Assembly (NCBI GenBank): GCA_032718475.1 | Contig: JAUCBJ010000480.1 | Span: 1 to 63,488, forward strand | DNA length: 63,488 bases | Reading direction: 5' to 3' | Origin: Nemertoderma westbladi | Taxonomy: Eukaryota; Xenacoelomorpha; Nemertodermatida; Nemertodermatidae | Program-made: the position numbers and the translations under genes | Part shown: piece by piece, positions 54,915 to 63,488 of the stretch | Layout: every line of letters starts with the position of its first letter | Position numbering within the stretch: the first letter of the stretch is position 1 | The notes under the pieces: generated by a model | The model's input: only the letters and a program-made list of their open reading frames with translations | The model's database searches: none | Told to the model about the DNA's origin: nothing

Positions 54915-57900
54915 ATGTGTGATACTTGCCAACGGCCGTTTAATTCGGGACGTGGACTTAAAACCCATCAAGTGCGCTCCAAGTTATGCAAAATTCATTC
55001 CTTACGTATTGAAGCTCGGGAGAAAATGCAAAAAAGGCGATTCGATCCTGCTGTGAAATCTACTGAGCGTTTATCAAAAAGTACGAAACGGTTAGATCCT
55101 GAAGTTAGATCGGCTGAACGATTATCAAAACGTACAAAGCGGTTAGATCCTGAAGTTAGATCGGCTGAACGATTATCAAAACGTACGAAACGATTAGATC
55201 CTGCTGTTCGTTTAGCCAACCGGGAATCTATGCGGAAGAAACGGTTAGATCCTGAAGTTAGATCTTCTGAACGATTATCAAAACGTACGCAACGGTTAGA
55301 TCCTGAAGTTAGATCGGCTGAACGATTATCAAAACATACAAAACGGTTAGATCCTGAAGTTAGATCGGCTGAACGATTATCAAAACGTACAAAGCGGTTA
55401 GATCCTGAAGTTAGATCGGTTGAACGATTATCAAAACGTACGAAACGATTAGATCCTGCTGTTCGTTTAGCCAACCGGGAATCTATGCGGAAGAAACGGT
55501 TAGATCCTGAAGTTAGATCTTCTGAACGATTATCAAAACGTACGCAACGGTTGGATCCTGAAGTTAGATTGGCTGAACGATTATCAAAACATACGAAACG
55601 GTTAGATCCTGAAGTTAGATCTTCTGAACGATTATCAAAACGTACGCAACGGTTGGATCCTGAAGTTAGATTGGCTGAACGATTATCAAAACGTACGAAA
55701 CGATTAGATCCTGCTGTTCGTTTAGCCAACCGGGAATCTATGCGGAAGAAACGGTTAGATCCTGAAGTTAGATCTTCTGAACGATTATCAAAACGTACGC
55801 AACGGTTGGATCCTGAAGTTAGATTGGCTGAACGATTATCAAAACATACGAAACGGTTAGATCCTGAAGTTAGATCGGCTGAACGATTATCAAAACATAC
55901 AAAACGGTTAGATCCTGAAGTTAGATCGGCTGAACGATTATCAAAACGTACAAAACGGTTAGATCCTGAAGTTAGATCGGCTGAACGATTATCAAAACGT
56001 ACAAAACGGTTAGATCCTGAAGTTAGATCGGCTGAACGATTATCAAAACGTACAAAGCGGTTAGATCCTGAAGTTAGATCGGCTGAACGATTATCAAAAC
56101 GTACGAAACGATTAGATCCTGCTGTTCGTTTAGCCAACCGGGAATCTATGCGTAAGAAGCGGTTAGATCCTGTGGTGAGATCAGCTGAACGAATTAAAGC
56201 TTACTATGCACGTGTACGTTTCAGACAACCGAACGCATCTCCATTGGTGCAATGTCAAAAGGATGGCATCTCCAGTGCGTCCGCTTCTATATCTGATTGT
56301 AGTGTATCCAATAAAGTGAAGAAGAAAAATATAGCTGGTTCCTCCTTAATTCCTTCTCCTGCGTCCTGGACTGATAGAATGAAATTTTCAGAAAAGTGCC
56401 AATTTTTCTGCAAACTGGAGGGTGAAGTTAATAAATTAAAGAATTCTCTAAACAATTGGGGAATACCTCGAGACGATGAAATAATAAATATTCAACTTCA
56501 GAATGTGGATCCGAATGAAAATGAATGTGGCGTTTTTGAGGATGTTATTCTTCCTGAGGCACAGCAACAATCAAACCAAATGCAAATTCCATTATGGCCT
56601 TGGGATCAGCGGCCCAGAGATCATACTAAATTTTTGAATGATGCTGAGCAAAAGGAAGTTGATAAAATAAGGTCCCAAGATTCACGATATGTACAATACG
56701 TTATGAGAAAGGCTGTTGAGGACTGGTCTACTGGTTGGAAATTAAAACATTGTACAACTTGTTGTGAAATATATCTAGAGTTAAATTATGACTCATCTAA
56801 ATTTAAAGAATGTAAACGGTGCCAAGCTAATTCTAGGAGAGCACGCAGTAAGAAGACTTCTAGTGTGAGGGATATTGCTCTAAGTACAACTGAACCAGCA
56901 GCAACATTTCAAGCCAATGTCGGGAAGCTTCCACTTTGCACACCAGCTGAACGTTGCCTTATAGCAAAACAACAGGCATTTACAAGTATAATGTTTAATT
57001 ATAACCGTAGACAAGTATTTGGAAGCCATTGTTTAGTTGTTGGCCATAAAATTCGAAATACACTGAATCATGTTTTACCTCATCTCGAACATTCATGTGA
57101 TGTTTTAATAATGTCTGAAAGGATGGATGGCTCGAGTTTTCGGAAACTTCCAGTGCGGTCAGATGTTGTCAAATCCTGGACAACTCATCTCTTGAACAAT
57201 AGAGAAGGATACAAAGATATATTCACCATTAATCATGATTTATTAGAAACACTGAGTGTTCAGTGTACAGATGACATCGTGAATACTATTGATGTTGCCC
57301 CAGCAGCAGTTAGAGCAGTCCAAGATGATATGTATGCCCAGTCAGACGCTTCACAGCATAGCATGTATCGACTTAATGAAAGTTTAGGTGGTTATTTGCA
57401 GACGAGTGTCCGACAGGCTATGGAGAGTGAGTTGGTAGGTTCCCCGATTAAGATAAATCTCAGGAATATGTGGGACGGAAAGTTGTCATCTTTTCATTGG
57501 AAACTGGAGGAGCAATTTCCAGATTTACATTCTGATGGCCAGCATTCATTAACATCTATTATGTATAGGGAAGATGATGATGGACATGTGAAATTTGCTG
57601 GAATCAATGTTCACAAGCAAGCACTAGCTCACCAGTTGCGATATGCAGTATTTGGCAATGATGGTAAGCTAAGATGGCCATATGCTGAAGATCCTGTTTA
57701 TGCTTTTGTTGCTTATGACCAAATGCATTTAGCATATTCCTTGGACAGTATACAGTTTTATCTCAACACACAAAATGAACTTGATGAAGTTAATGTCAAA
57801 ACACTATTAGATAAATTTAAAATGGGCAATCCTGAAACCGTTGCACCGATGCTTATTGCCCATCTAAGACGATATCCCCATTCCGCCCAACGGTGGAAAC

Positions 57901-60900
57901 ATATGAGGCAAGAGTTATATTCTGTTTGTACCAACTCAGGGTTTCCAAATGTGTTTATCACATTCAATAATAATCTGCGAACAGATTATGGTGTGAGGCG
58001 GCTGGTATTTTTATCAGAATATGGCTTGGATGCTGTATTTCAACACTCTTGGTTTGAAATAAATCGAAAGGTTTGGGATAAATTGCTTGATAAACACGCA
58101 GCAATTATAGAGCAATACCTCCGTTTAAAAATGGAGATTATGACCAATGCATTCTTCAGAAAAGTTTGCAGCATCAATTCAAGAGACAGTTGGCATTGGG
58201 GAAGAGTAGAATGGGGTCCAACACGTGCTGTACAGCATTGGCACTTTCTTGCTAGGTTACCTCACATATTCGAATTAATTCTACTGGCTCATTTAATTCA
58301 TAGAATGCGAACTGTAAGAAAATATTGGTTGCAAGGAAGAATGACTGAAGAATTTAGGAGTGAGGCAATACATATTGTTAATACTGGTTATCTTGCTGAA
58401 AGATACATGACGGAAGTGTATGATAGCCTGATTCAAACTGATTTTTGTGATGATAATGGAGATTTGATCGATTTATATAAACTGCTGAAAGATTGGAATG
58501 AACTTCCTGATGACACAAAGTATACTCCTCAAAATCATCCCCTGATGAGAGATACAGTTAATACTTTAGAACACTGCAATTCAGAAAACAAGGAGAGTGC
58601 ATTGCTTGCCGCAATAGTGCAAATGCATAATTGCTATCCTGAGACATGTGGTGGAAATGTAAAAGGGGATGGTTGTCGACATGGCGGTATTAAGCCTAGA
58701 AGAGATATTACAAGAGTTGGATTTGCAAAGACAACAGAGTCAATGTTATTTACAGAATGTCATGTGTTGACAAAACGTCGACACAAATCATTTACTCGCC
58801 TTAATAATGTTAATAGAATTCTACAGCTGTATTGGCGTGCAAATAGTGATCTCACTGTTATAAGTTGTCCATTTGCATTGCTACGTTATACCCTCAAATA
58901 TGTCTCCAAATGCACAAGTATGCTTTCTTGTGTTGATGATGCTGTAGTAAAATTAATGGAGGTTGTAGAAAGCGAACCAGATATTTCTATCCAAAGTGTG
59001 GTTAAGAGACTAACTATTGCCCATGTTTTCAATCCGAAAGATATGTCGAGACGGGAGTTGATGTTTCATGCCCTTGGCTTGAGTGATGTCATTAAATGCA
59101 TGCCACGTATTGTCCCATTAAAGTGTTCTAGTGGTGCACCTATTTTATGCCAAATAACTCCATCAGTGAACAATCCATCTGAAGATGTAGCAACTAATGA
59201 AGAAGATGAACCTATAGTGAATGTTGAACAAGCTGATACGAATGAAATTACAAACTTTCAGGTAAAAAAATTGTTTATATTGCCTCCGAAATCGTCAGTG
59301 ACAGCATATGTCAAACGGTGTTCAGATGATTGGCCAGGTGGTCTCATCCCTTCTGATAAAATTACGTATTTCGAATTTCTGTCGCTGGTGGATTTCAAGC
59401 CTCACACTGAGCAATCTAAATTTACGTATAAAGGAATTAAAGATACCAGAATCCCACATTTCATTCCACATTTAATCACCGGACGTCCTGAATCCCTTTT
59501 ATTTGACGATAGTCTCACGTGGAACACCATTGATAACCATTTTAAAAATTTGCTACAAAATGTCAGATTAGAATGTATCGCATTTATCCCATTTTCTGGT
59601 AATGTTAGTGATTACTTTATATCAGAGAATTTGCAACAACAAATATCCAATGGTGAGAAAGATATAATTCTAATTTATAAGGCATTTCATAATAAATGGA
59701 TGGAATTACTTCACCACAGGAGTATAAATGGAACATTTGATGACCCTTGTTTTCGATTTCGTGTCTTTCAAAATACATATGGGTGTGAAATGGATCATAA
59801 AAAGGCAATGTACAAAATAAGATCCGAGTTAAATTGTATTCCCATAGAAGAGCCAGATGGAACTGGAGAAACTATTGATATTGTAGACGAACCTTTGATT
59901 GATTTAAATGTAGAATCACTTTCTATTGATTGTATACTTAGTGATGCATTTGATTTTGATGCATATATGGATCCATATCGAATTTTGAGTTCTGCCATAG
60001 AAGAACTAGATGACAGAAATGCAGATTCGTTTTTAACAATTAATTTGCAATCCCCCTTGTATTCCCAAATTCAACAAAAGTGGAAATTGCTTTGTAAATC
60101 ATCAAAGACATTTAAAGGTGGACCTAAGATTCCCATAAATTTCAATGATTTGCCTAAATTGGATGATACTCAACAACTTGTTGTCAATTTGATGATTAAT
60201 GACACTATCAATAACAAGCCTACACCTCAGACAATATTTTTACATGGACCTGGTGGTTCTGGTAAAACCGAAGTAATAAAGAGAATTTATTATCATCTTG
60301 GTGAAAAGGTCTTGTTATTAGGTATCAGTGGAGCTGCTGCTGCAAATTTGTATTGCGCAACACTTGAAGGTTTTTTTGGCTTGTATAACAACAAGACTCA
60401 ATGGGATCAGAATACCGACAAGGTAACTTCACGTCAAACTCTCATTGTGAAATATGTTCAAAGTGTTGATTTTGTCATAGTAGATGAAATTTCTATGTGC
60501 CAACCAGGAACATTAGCGTTGTTGGACTCATCATTACGCCATGCCAGTGGTAATCCAGACATTCTGTGGGGCGGCAAAAAGCTTCTACTGGTAGGAGATA
60601 TGGGACAACTCCCACCTGTTTCATCACGCCAACTGTGGAATGCACCCTCGCAATCTGAAGTTGTTTCCCCTGGTGCTAGAATTCGGCTTAGAAATCGTCA
60701 AGGTAAAGCTCATTCGTTATATGGTCATCAATTATATGCCTCTCATATGCGTCCGAATGTTATCTGCTTAAGGAAAGTTTACAGGTCTGATGATGAGCTA
60801 GCTAAACTAACCAGTCGTATTAGGAATGGGGAGCAAGATGAAATAGACTACAGGACGGTTTTTCATTCAATAAATGAACTTGGTAACACACCAAGCATGG

Positions 60901-63281
60901 CGACGCTGGGGGAGCTTCCAGTTTGTATAATGTATGACAATGTTACGAGAATGCTTAATAATGCCAAATTATCAGTTGATCAGATTTGTTCACTTGATCA
61001 AACATTATTCATTTCCAAGTCGATATATAATGCAACTTTCACCAATCTAAATAGATTGAGCCCATCAGAATTTGATGTAATGTTGGAGGACTGTATTCCA
61101 TTATATGTTGGCCTGAAAATTATATTTGTTGATAATGTCAGTGTCCAAAGGCGCATAGCCAATGGTACCCAAGGAACTGTGATACACATCGTTTTTAATG
61201 AAAGTGATGCTGCTGCTGTGTTGAATGGTGAACATCCCCAACCAGACCATGTCATTGTTGACATTCCAGATTTCAATGAGGAGGGTATATCTGATTGCGA
61301 GTTTCCTTTAAATCCTACATTTGTCCGAATATTCCCAATATCTGCAAGACTCACAGGTAAAAAGAGACGGCGATTTGCAGAAAGAATAAGTCGAACGCAG
61401 TTCCCCTTTGTGCCACTTCACGCAATCACAGTACACAAATGCCAAGGAAAAGAATACCGTGAGAAACCAGTTTATGTTAATCTAAATGCAGATAAATTAG
61501 TACAAACAAACATATCACTGTTGAGCCAACTTGTTCAGGTAGCATTTACTCGTGCCGATAGCTGCCGTAACCTCTTTGCGGAGCCATTCTCTCTGGAGAC
61601 ATTTTTGAAGTTGAGTAATTCTAAAATGGACATTAAACGTCGTGCTGAGGAATCTGTTTTATCAGTTAATAGTGATAAGTTCATTGTAACGTTTGGAATT
61701 GATAATATTATTGAAAGGTTTGGAATTTATGTTAGGTCTACTAACGCAATTAGTCCTGGTAGTAGTTCCTACACAATCCGTTCCATTGGTATTGATCCTG
61801 GTGTCGTAAATATGGCAATAGCTGTATGGCATTGTGAACAACGAAAGGCTCCAATGTTGGTCTACTGTGTAAAATGTAAGCTTTCAGAACATGTTGATAA
61901 ATTTACTTCAGAGTCTACACTGATTGAGGTGTTATTACAATCTCATCCTTCACTTTCTGGAATACTTCTTGACAACAAGTCCACAGATAATCCATTCTTG
62001 CCAATATGCAATGAACTCTCAATAGCAGTAGAGCAGTTTCCCGACCATGCAAGTTTGCGTTGGATGACTAAGCGGTTAGTTGATGGTTTGCGAACCTATT
62101 TGGATAATGTATCACCATTCAGTCTTAAAGATTCCTCATTGAGAGTATTCCATAGTTCTGGATTTTTACTACACGCTACCAGAGGTCCATTAGTTTATTT
62201 ACCGAAAATTATCCAGTATTTGGGAATTTCCTTATATGTGCGACGACCGACATATCATGATACTTTTGAAGGTGTTGATGAACAGGAAGCAGCAAGAAGG
62301 CAAGACAGAATACAAAGAAAGAAGCAAACAGCAGTTCTTGCACGGTCATTATTAACGGGACGAACATTACAATATAGTCAAGAGATAACTGTATCAAAAG
62401 AAGTAATTACTTTATTTAAAGATACGGATTTATCAAAGGCAGATGATTATGGTGATGCCATGATACACGGATTATATAGACCTTATTTTCGTAGTGAACA
62501 TTGTACAGATTCAGCGCATATTGTTGAAATTACAAAACGGCAAACACTTTTCATGCTTGGTGTAATACGCATAATAGTTCTCAGTCCAGGTCCGAAGTTC
62601 ACCATAGTTACAGCAATGAAATGGAGACCAAATGCTAAGACTGCAATCGAACGTTTTTTTCTGGTTAATTCTCCATATAACCAATTTGTTGATGACTTAT
62701 CAACTTCTGCTGTAAATTTATCTCAATCAGCGCCTTTGGATCAACGATTGGAAGCTTGGCGCAAAACATTTCCAGATGGCTTCCTTCAACATTCAATGTC
62801 TTGTGAAAAATCCGAACTTTTCGCATTTGAAGAAACAAAATTTGTTCTCTTTCTGTGCCGGAACATTCACCAACATCATGTTTACCAGAGATTTATCCAA
62901 AAAGATATGGTAGAATTATTCTCTAAATCAATACCAGATAATTGCCATTATAAAACATTTAATGGGTTATCAAACATTTGGCGAATGATTGGTGGTACAG
63001 AACCGTACATCCATCAAGCATGGGATGTTTTACCGGAAGTCATTTCGAAAATACATGGATATACTTTAATTGATGAAAAGGTAACCGACTCCTTCCAAGT
63101 TCTTCTCGACAATTCTGATTTTCATTATTTTGAATTTACAGAAAGAGCTGTAAGCGATCTTAAAGATTTTATATCTAATAATTTACAAAAACGTCTAATT
63201 GAATCACTACTTTTCGGCACTTATTATCTAAAGAAACAGAAACACTCGAAACATAAATTGAAGAAAGTTAATTCAAACTAG
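54915..63281 (+). CDS. Helitron/Helentron replicase: Rep (HUH), PIF1-like helicase and C-terminal RuvC/A22-like nuclease
   Basis: One frame of 2,788 aa from ATG 54915. A strong 3' splice-site-like tract ends just before it (TTTTGTTTTAG, 54910), so an upstream exon is possible. Domains: C2H2-like finger (CDTCQRPF...H) 2-30; 23 repeats of 17 aa, about 41-431; zinc ribbon CTTC...CKRC about 613-641; Helitron-N/Rep with the HUH motif QHWHFLARLPH (H1108) and tyrosines Y1325/Y1329 in LLRYTLKYVSK. The PIF1-like helicase has GPGGSGKT (1778-1785), VDEIS (D1857), GDMGQLPPV (1894), TVHKCQG (2172) and VAFTRA (2209). The RNase H-fold nuclease has IGIDPGVVNMAIAVW (D2294), ILLDNK (D2353) and KADDYGDA (D2510, D2511, D2514). 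A tail of about 270 aa is unassigned. Rep would nick and join DNA and the helicase unwind it; a resolvase role for the last domain is inference. No frameshift is seen. Confidence 0.92.
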   Translation: MCDTCQRPFNSGRGLKTHQVRSKLCKIHSLRIEAREKMQKRRFDPAVKSTERLSKSTKRLDPEVRSAERLSKRTKRLDPEVRSAERLSKRTKRLDPAVRLANRESMRKKRLDPEVRSSERLSKRTQRLDPEVRSAERLSKHTKRLDPEVRSAERLSKRTKRLDPEVRSVERLSKRTKRLDPAVRLANRESMRKKRLDPEVRSSERLSKRTQRLDPEVRLAERLSKHTKRLDPEVRSSERLSKRTQRLDPEVRLAERLSKRTKRLDPAVRLANRESMRKKRLDPEVRSSERLSKRTQRLDPEVRLAERLSKHTKRLDPEVRSAERLSKHTKRLDPEVRSAERLSKRTKRLDPEVRSAERLSKRTKRLDPEVRSAERLSKRTKRLDPEVRSAERLSKRTKRLDPAVRLANRESMRKKRLDPVVRSAERIKAYYARVRFRQPNASPLVQCQKDGISSASASISDCSVSNKVKKKNIAGSSLIPSPASWTDRMKFSEKCQFFCKLEGEVNKLKNSLNNWGIPRDDEIINIQLQNVDPNENECGVFEDVILPEAQQQSNQMQIPLWPWDQRPRDHTKFLNDAEQKEVDKIRSQDSRYVQYVMRKAVEDWSTGWKLKHCTTCCEIYLELNYDSSKFKECKRCQANSRRARSKKTSSVRDIALSTTEPAATFQANVGKLPLCTPAERCLIAKQQAFTSIMFNYNRRQVFGSHCLVVGHKIRNTLNHVLPHLEHSCDVLIMSERMDGSSFRKLPVRSDVVKSWTTHLLNNREGYKDIFTINHDLLETLSVQCTDDIVNTIDVAPAAVRAVQDDMYAQSDASQHSMYRLNESLGGYLQTSVRQAMESELVGSPIKINLRNMWDGKLSSFHWKLEEQFPDLHSDGQHSLTSIMYREDDDGHVKFAGINVHKQALAHQLRYAVFGNDGKLRWPYAEDPVYAFVAYDQMHLAYSLDSIQFYLNTQNELDEVNVKTLLDKFKMGNPETVAPMLIAHLRRYPHSAQRWKHMRQELYSVCTNSGFPNVFITFNNNLRTDYGVRRLVFLSEYGLDAVFQHSWFEINRKVWDKLLDKHAAIIEQYLRLKMEIMTNAFFRKVCSINSRDSWHWGRVEWGPTRAVQHWHFLARLPHIFELILLAHLIHRMRTVRKYWLQGRMTEEFRSEAIHIVNTGYLAERYMTEVYDSLIQTDFCDDNGDLIDLYKLLKDWNELPDDTKYTPQNHPLMRDTVNTLEHCNSENKESALLAAIVQMHNCYPETCGGNVKGDGCRHGGIKPRRDITRVGFAKTTESMLFTECHVLTKRRHKSFTRLNNVNRILQLYWRANSDLTVISCPFALLRYTLKYVSKCTSMLSCVDDAVVKLMEVVESEPDISIQSVVKRLTIAHVFNPKDMSRRELMFHALGLSDVIKCMPRIVPLKCSSGAPILCQITPSVNNPSEDVATNEEDEPIVNVEQADTNEITNFQVKKLFILPPKSSVTAYVKRCSDDWPGGLIPSDKITYFEFLSLVDFKPHTEQSKFTYKGIKDTRIPHFIPHLITGRPESLLFDDSLTWNTIDNHFKNLLQNVRLECIAFIPFSGNVSDYFISENLQQQISNGEKDIILIYKAFHNKWMELLHHRSINGTFDDPCFRFRVFQNTYGCEMDHKKAMYKIRSELNCIPIEEPDGTGETIDIVDEPLIDLNVESLSIDCILSDAFDFDAYMDPYRILSSAIEELDDRNADSFLTINLQSPLYSQIQQKWKLLCKSSKTFKGGPKIPINFNDLPKLDDTQQLVVNLMINDTINNKPTPQTIFLHGPGGSGKTEVIKRIYYHLGEKVLLLGISGAAAANLYCATLEGFFGLYNNKTQWDQNTDKVTSRQTLIVKYVQSVDFVIVDEISMCQPGTLALLDSSLRHASGNPDILWGGKKLLLVGDMGQLPPVSSRQLWNAPSQSEVVSPGARIRLRNRQGKAHSLYGHQLYASHMRPNVICLRKVYRSDDELAKLTSRIRNGEQDEIDYRTVFHSINELGNTPSMATLGELPVCIMYDNVTRMLNNAKLSVDQICSLDQTLFISKSIYNATFTNLNRLSPSEFDVMLEDCIPLYVGLKIIFVDNVSVQRRIANGTQGTVIHIVFNESDAAAVLNGEHPQPDHVIVDIPDFNEEGISDCEFPLNPTFVRIFPISARLTGKKRRRFAERISRTQFPFVPLHAITVHKCQGKEYREKPVYVNLNADKLVQTNISLLSQLVQVAFTRADSCRNLFAEPFSLETFLKLSNSKMDIKRRAEESVLSVNSDKFIVTFGIDNIIERFGIYVRSTNAISPGSSSYTIRSIGIDPGVVNMAIAVWHCEQRKAPMLVYCVKCKLSEHVDKFTSESTLIEVLLQSHPSLSGILLDNKSTDNPFLPICNELSIAVEQFPDHASLRWMTKRLVDGLRTYLDNVSPFSLKDSSLRVFHSSGFLLHATRGPLVYLPKIIQYLGISLYVRRPTYHDTFEGVDEQEAARRQDRIQRKKQTAVLARSLLTGRTLQYSQEITVSKEVITLFKDTDLSKADDYGDAMIHGLYRPYFRSEHCTDSAHIVEITKRQTLFMLGVIRIIVLSPGPKFTIVTAMKWRPNAKTAIERFFLVNSPYNQFVDDLSTSAVNLSQSAPLDQRLEAWRKTFPDGFLQHSMSCEKSELFAFEETKFVLFLCRNIHQHHVYQRFIQKDMVELFSKSIPDNCHYKTFNGLSNIWRMIGGTEPYIHQAWDVLPEVISKIHGYTLIDEKVTDSFQVLLDNSDFHYFEFTERAVSDLKDFISNNLQKRLIESLLFGTYYLKKQKHSKHKLKKVNSN
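55035..56207 (+). repeat. 23 coding repeats of 51 bp in the Helentron replicase
   Basis: Protein unit KRLDPEVRSAERLSKRT, with a distinct variant KRLDPAVRLANRESMRK at units 4, 9, 14 and 22. Single-codon variants (QRLDP, SKHT, RSSER, RLAER) recur in order, showing block duplication. Highly charged and probably helical. The minus strand is also open over this stretch because of the 51-bp period. Confidence 0.95.
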
Positions 63282-63488
63282 ACGGCATATTCATCAATGT
63301 AAACTCAAATATTATCGTGATGGCTGAATCCCGTCTTGTTGTCTTGACTTCCGAACACGAAAATGTAGTTAATCTAAAATCTCGAATCACCATTCGGCAC
63401 CACAGCCTTCTAGGGTTGTTCATACTACTCTTTGGCATTGCAATGCCAAATCACTGCTGCTGTACCATACGTGCCACCCGGAGACACA
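63282..63488 (+). other. 3' flank of the replicase, with a perfect palindrome
   Basis: Non-coding sequence after the stop. TTTGGCATTGCAATGCCAAA (63431-63450) is a perfect 20-bp palindrome followed by TCACTG. This resembles the hairpin-plus-TCACTAG 3' ends of the small Helentron-like elements at 37362, 38754 and 40949. The window ends too soon to define the element boundary. Confidence 0.5.

Noticed and set aside
54995-56137. 380-aa minus-strand frame opposite the Helentron repeats
   Set aside because: Shadow of the 51-bp coding repeats; the plus frame continues into conserved Rep and helicase domains.

Overview
The window is nuclear DNA of an invertebrate metazoan. It carries five exons, in consistent splice phase, of one conserved animal gene (a ZSWIM4/5/6-type SWIM zinc-finger protein). 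The rest is mobile elements and minisatellites: BEL/Pao, APE-type LINEs, a Kolobok-like DNA transposon, Helentron-like rolling-circle elements, tRNA-derived SINEs and foldback MITEs. I could not fix the phylum. There are no prokaryotic features, operons or CRISPR arrays.

Layout. 1-1343: no gene recognised. 1344-9149: complete BEL/Pao retrotransposon with seemingly identical 407-bp LTRs and a 5-bp target duplication. 9905-11021: decayed LINE. 11716-26652: ZSWIM exons a-e (+ strand); the first four introns hold minisatellites of 20, 51, 22 and 21 bp, dead LINE pieces and MITEs. 26697-31706: foldback repeats interrupted by a nearly intact minus-strand LINE (27625-30722) with a perfect 37-bp target duplication. 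32380-33132: 5'-truncated relative of that LINE. 33236-34566: 17-bp satellite. 35221-40949: four head-to-tail non-autonomous Helentron-like elements with internal pentamer or decamer arrays. 41044-41818: MITE with long terminal inverted repeats. 42640-43135: LINE 3' fragment. 43644-47326: intact Kolobok-like transposon with 19-bp TIRs and TTAA duplications. 47630-48600: trinucleotide repeat and a duplicated block bearing CTCF-like motifs. 50139-50440: SINE. 51130-53117: G-rich 18-bp satellite. 54045-54610: second foldback pair. 54915-63281: one 2,788-aa open frame of a Helitron/Helentron replicase.

Two observations stand out. First, the 5' splice site of ZSWIM exon a, including the last 12 exonic bases, has been amplified about 100 times at 20-bp spacing, so the intron begins with an array of near-identical splice donors. 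Second, the rolling-circle replicase at the right end carries, after its HUH Rep and PIF1-like helicase, a RuvC/A22-type RNase H-fold nuclease with all expected acidic positions, and before them a zinc finger and 23 tandem 17-aa repeats. I know of no description of this domain arrangement; database searches are needed to confirm that. The four small Helentron-like elements also suggest that 5' hairpin, subterminal repeat and 3' hairpin are exchanged together as a set.
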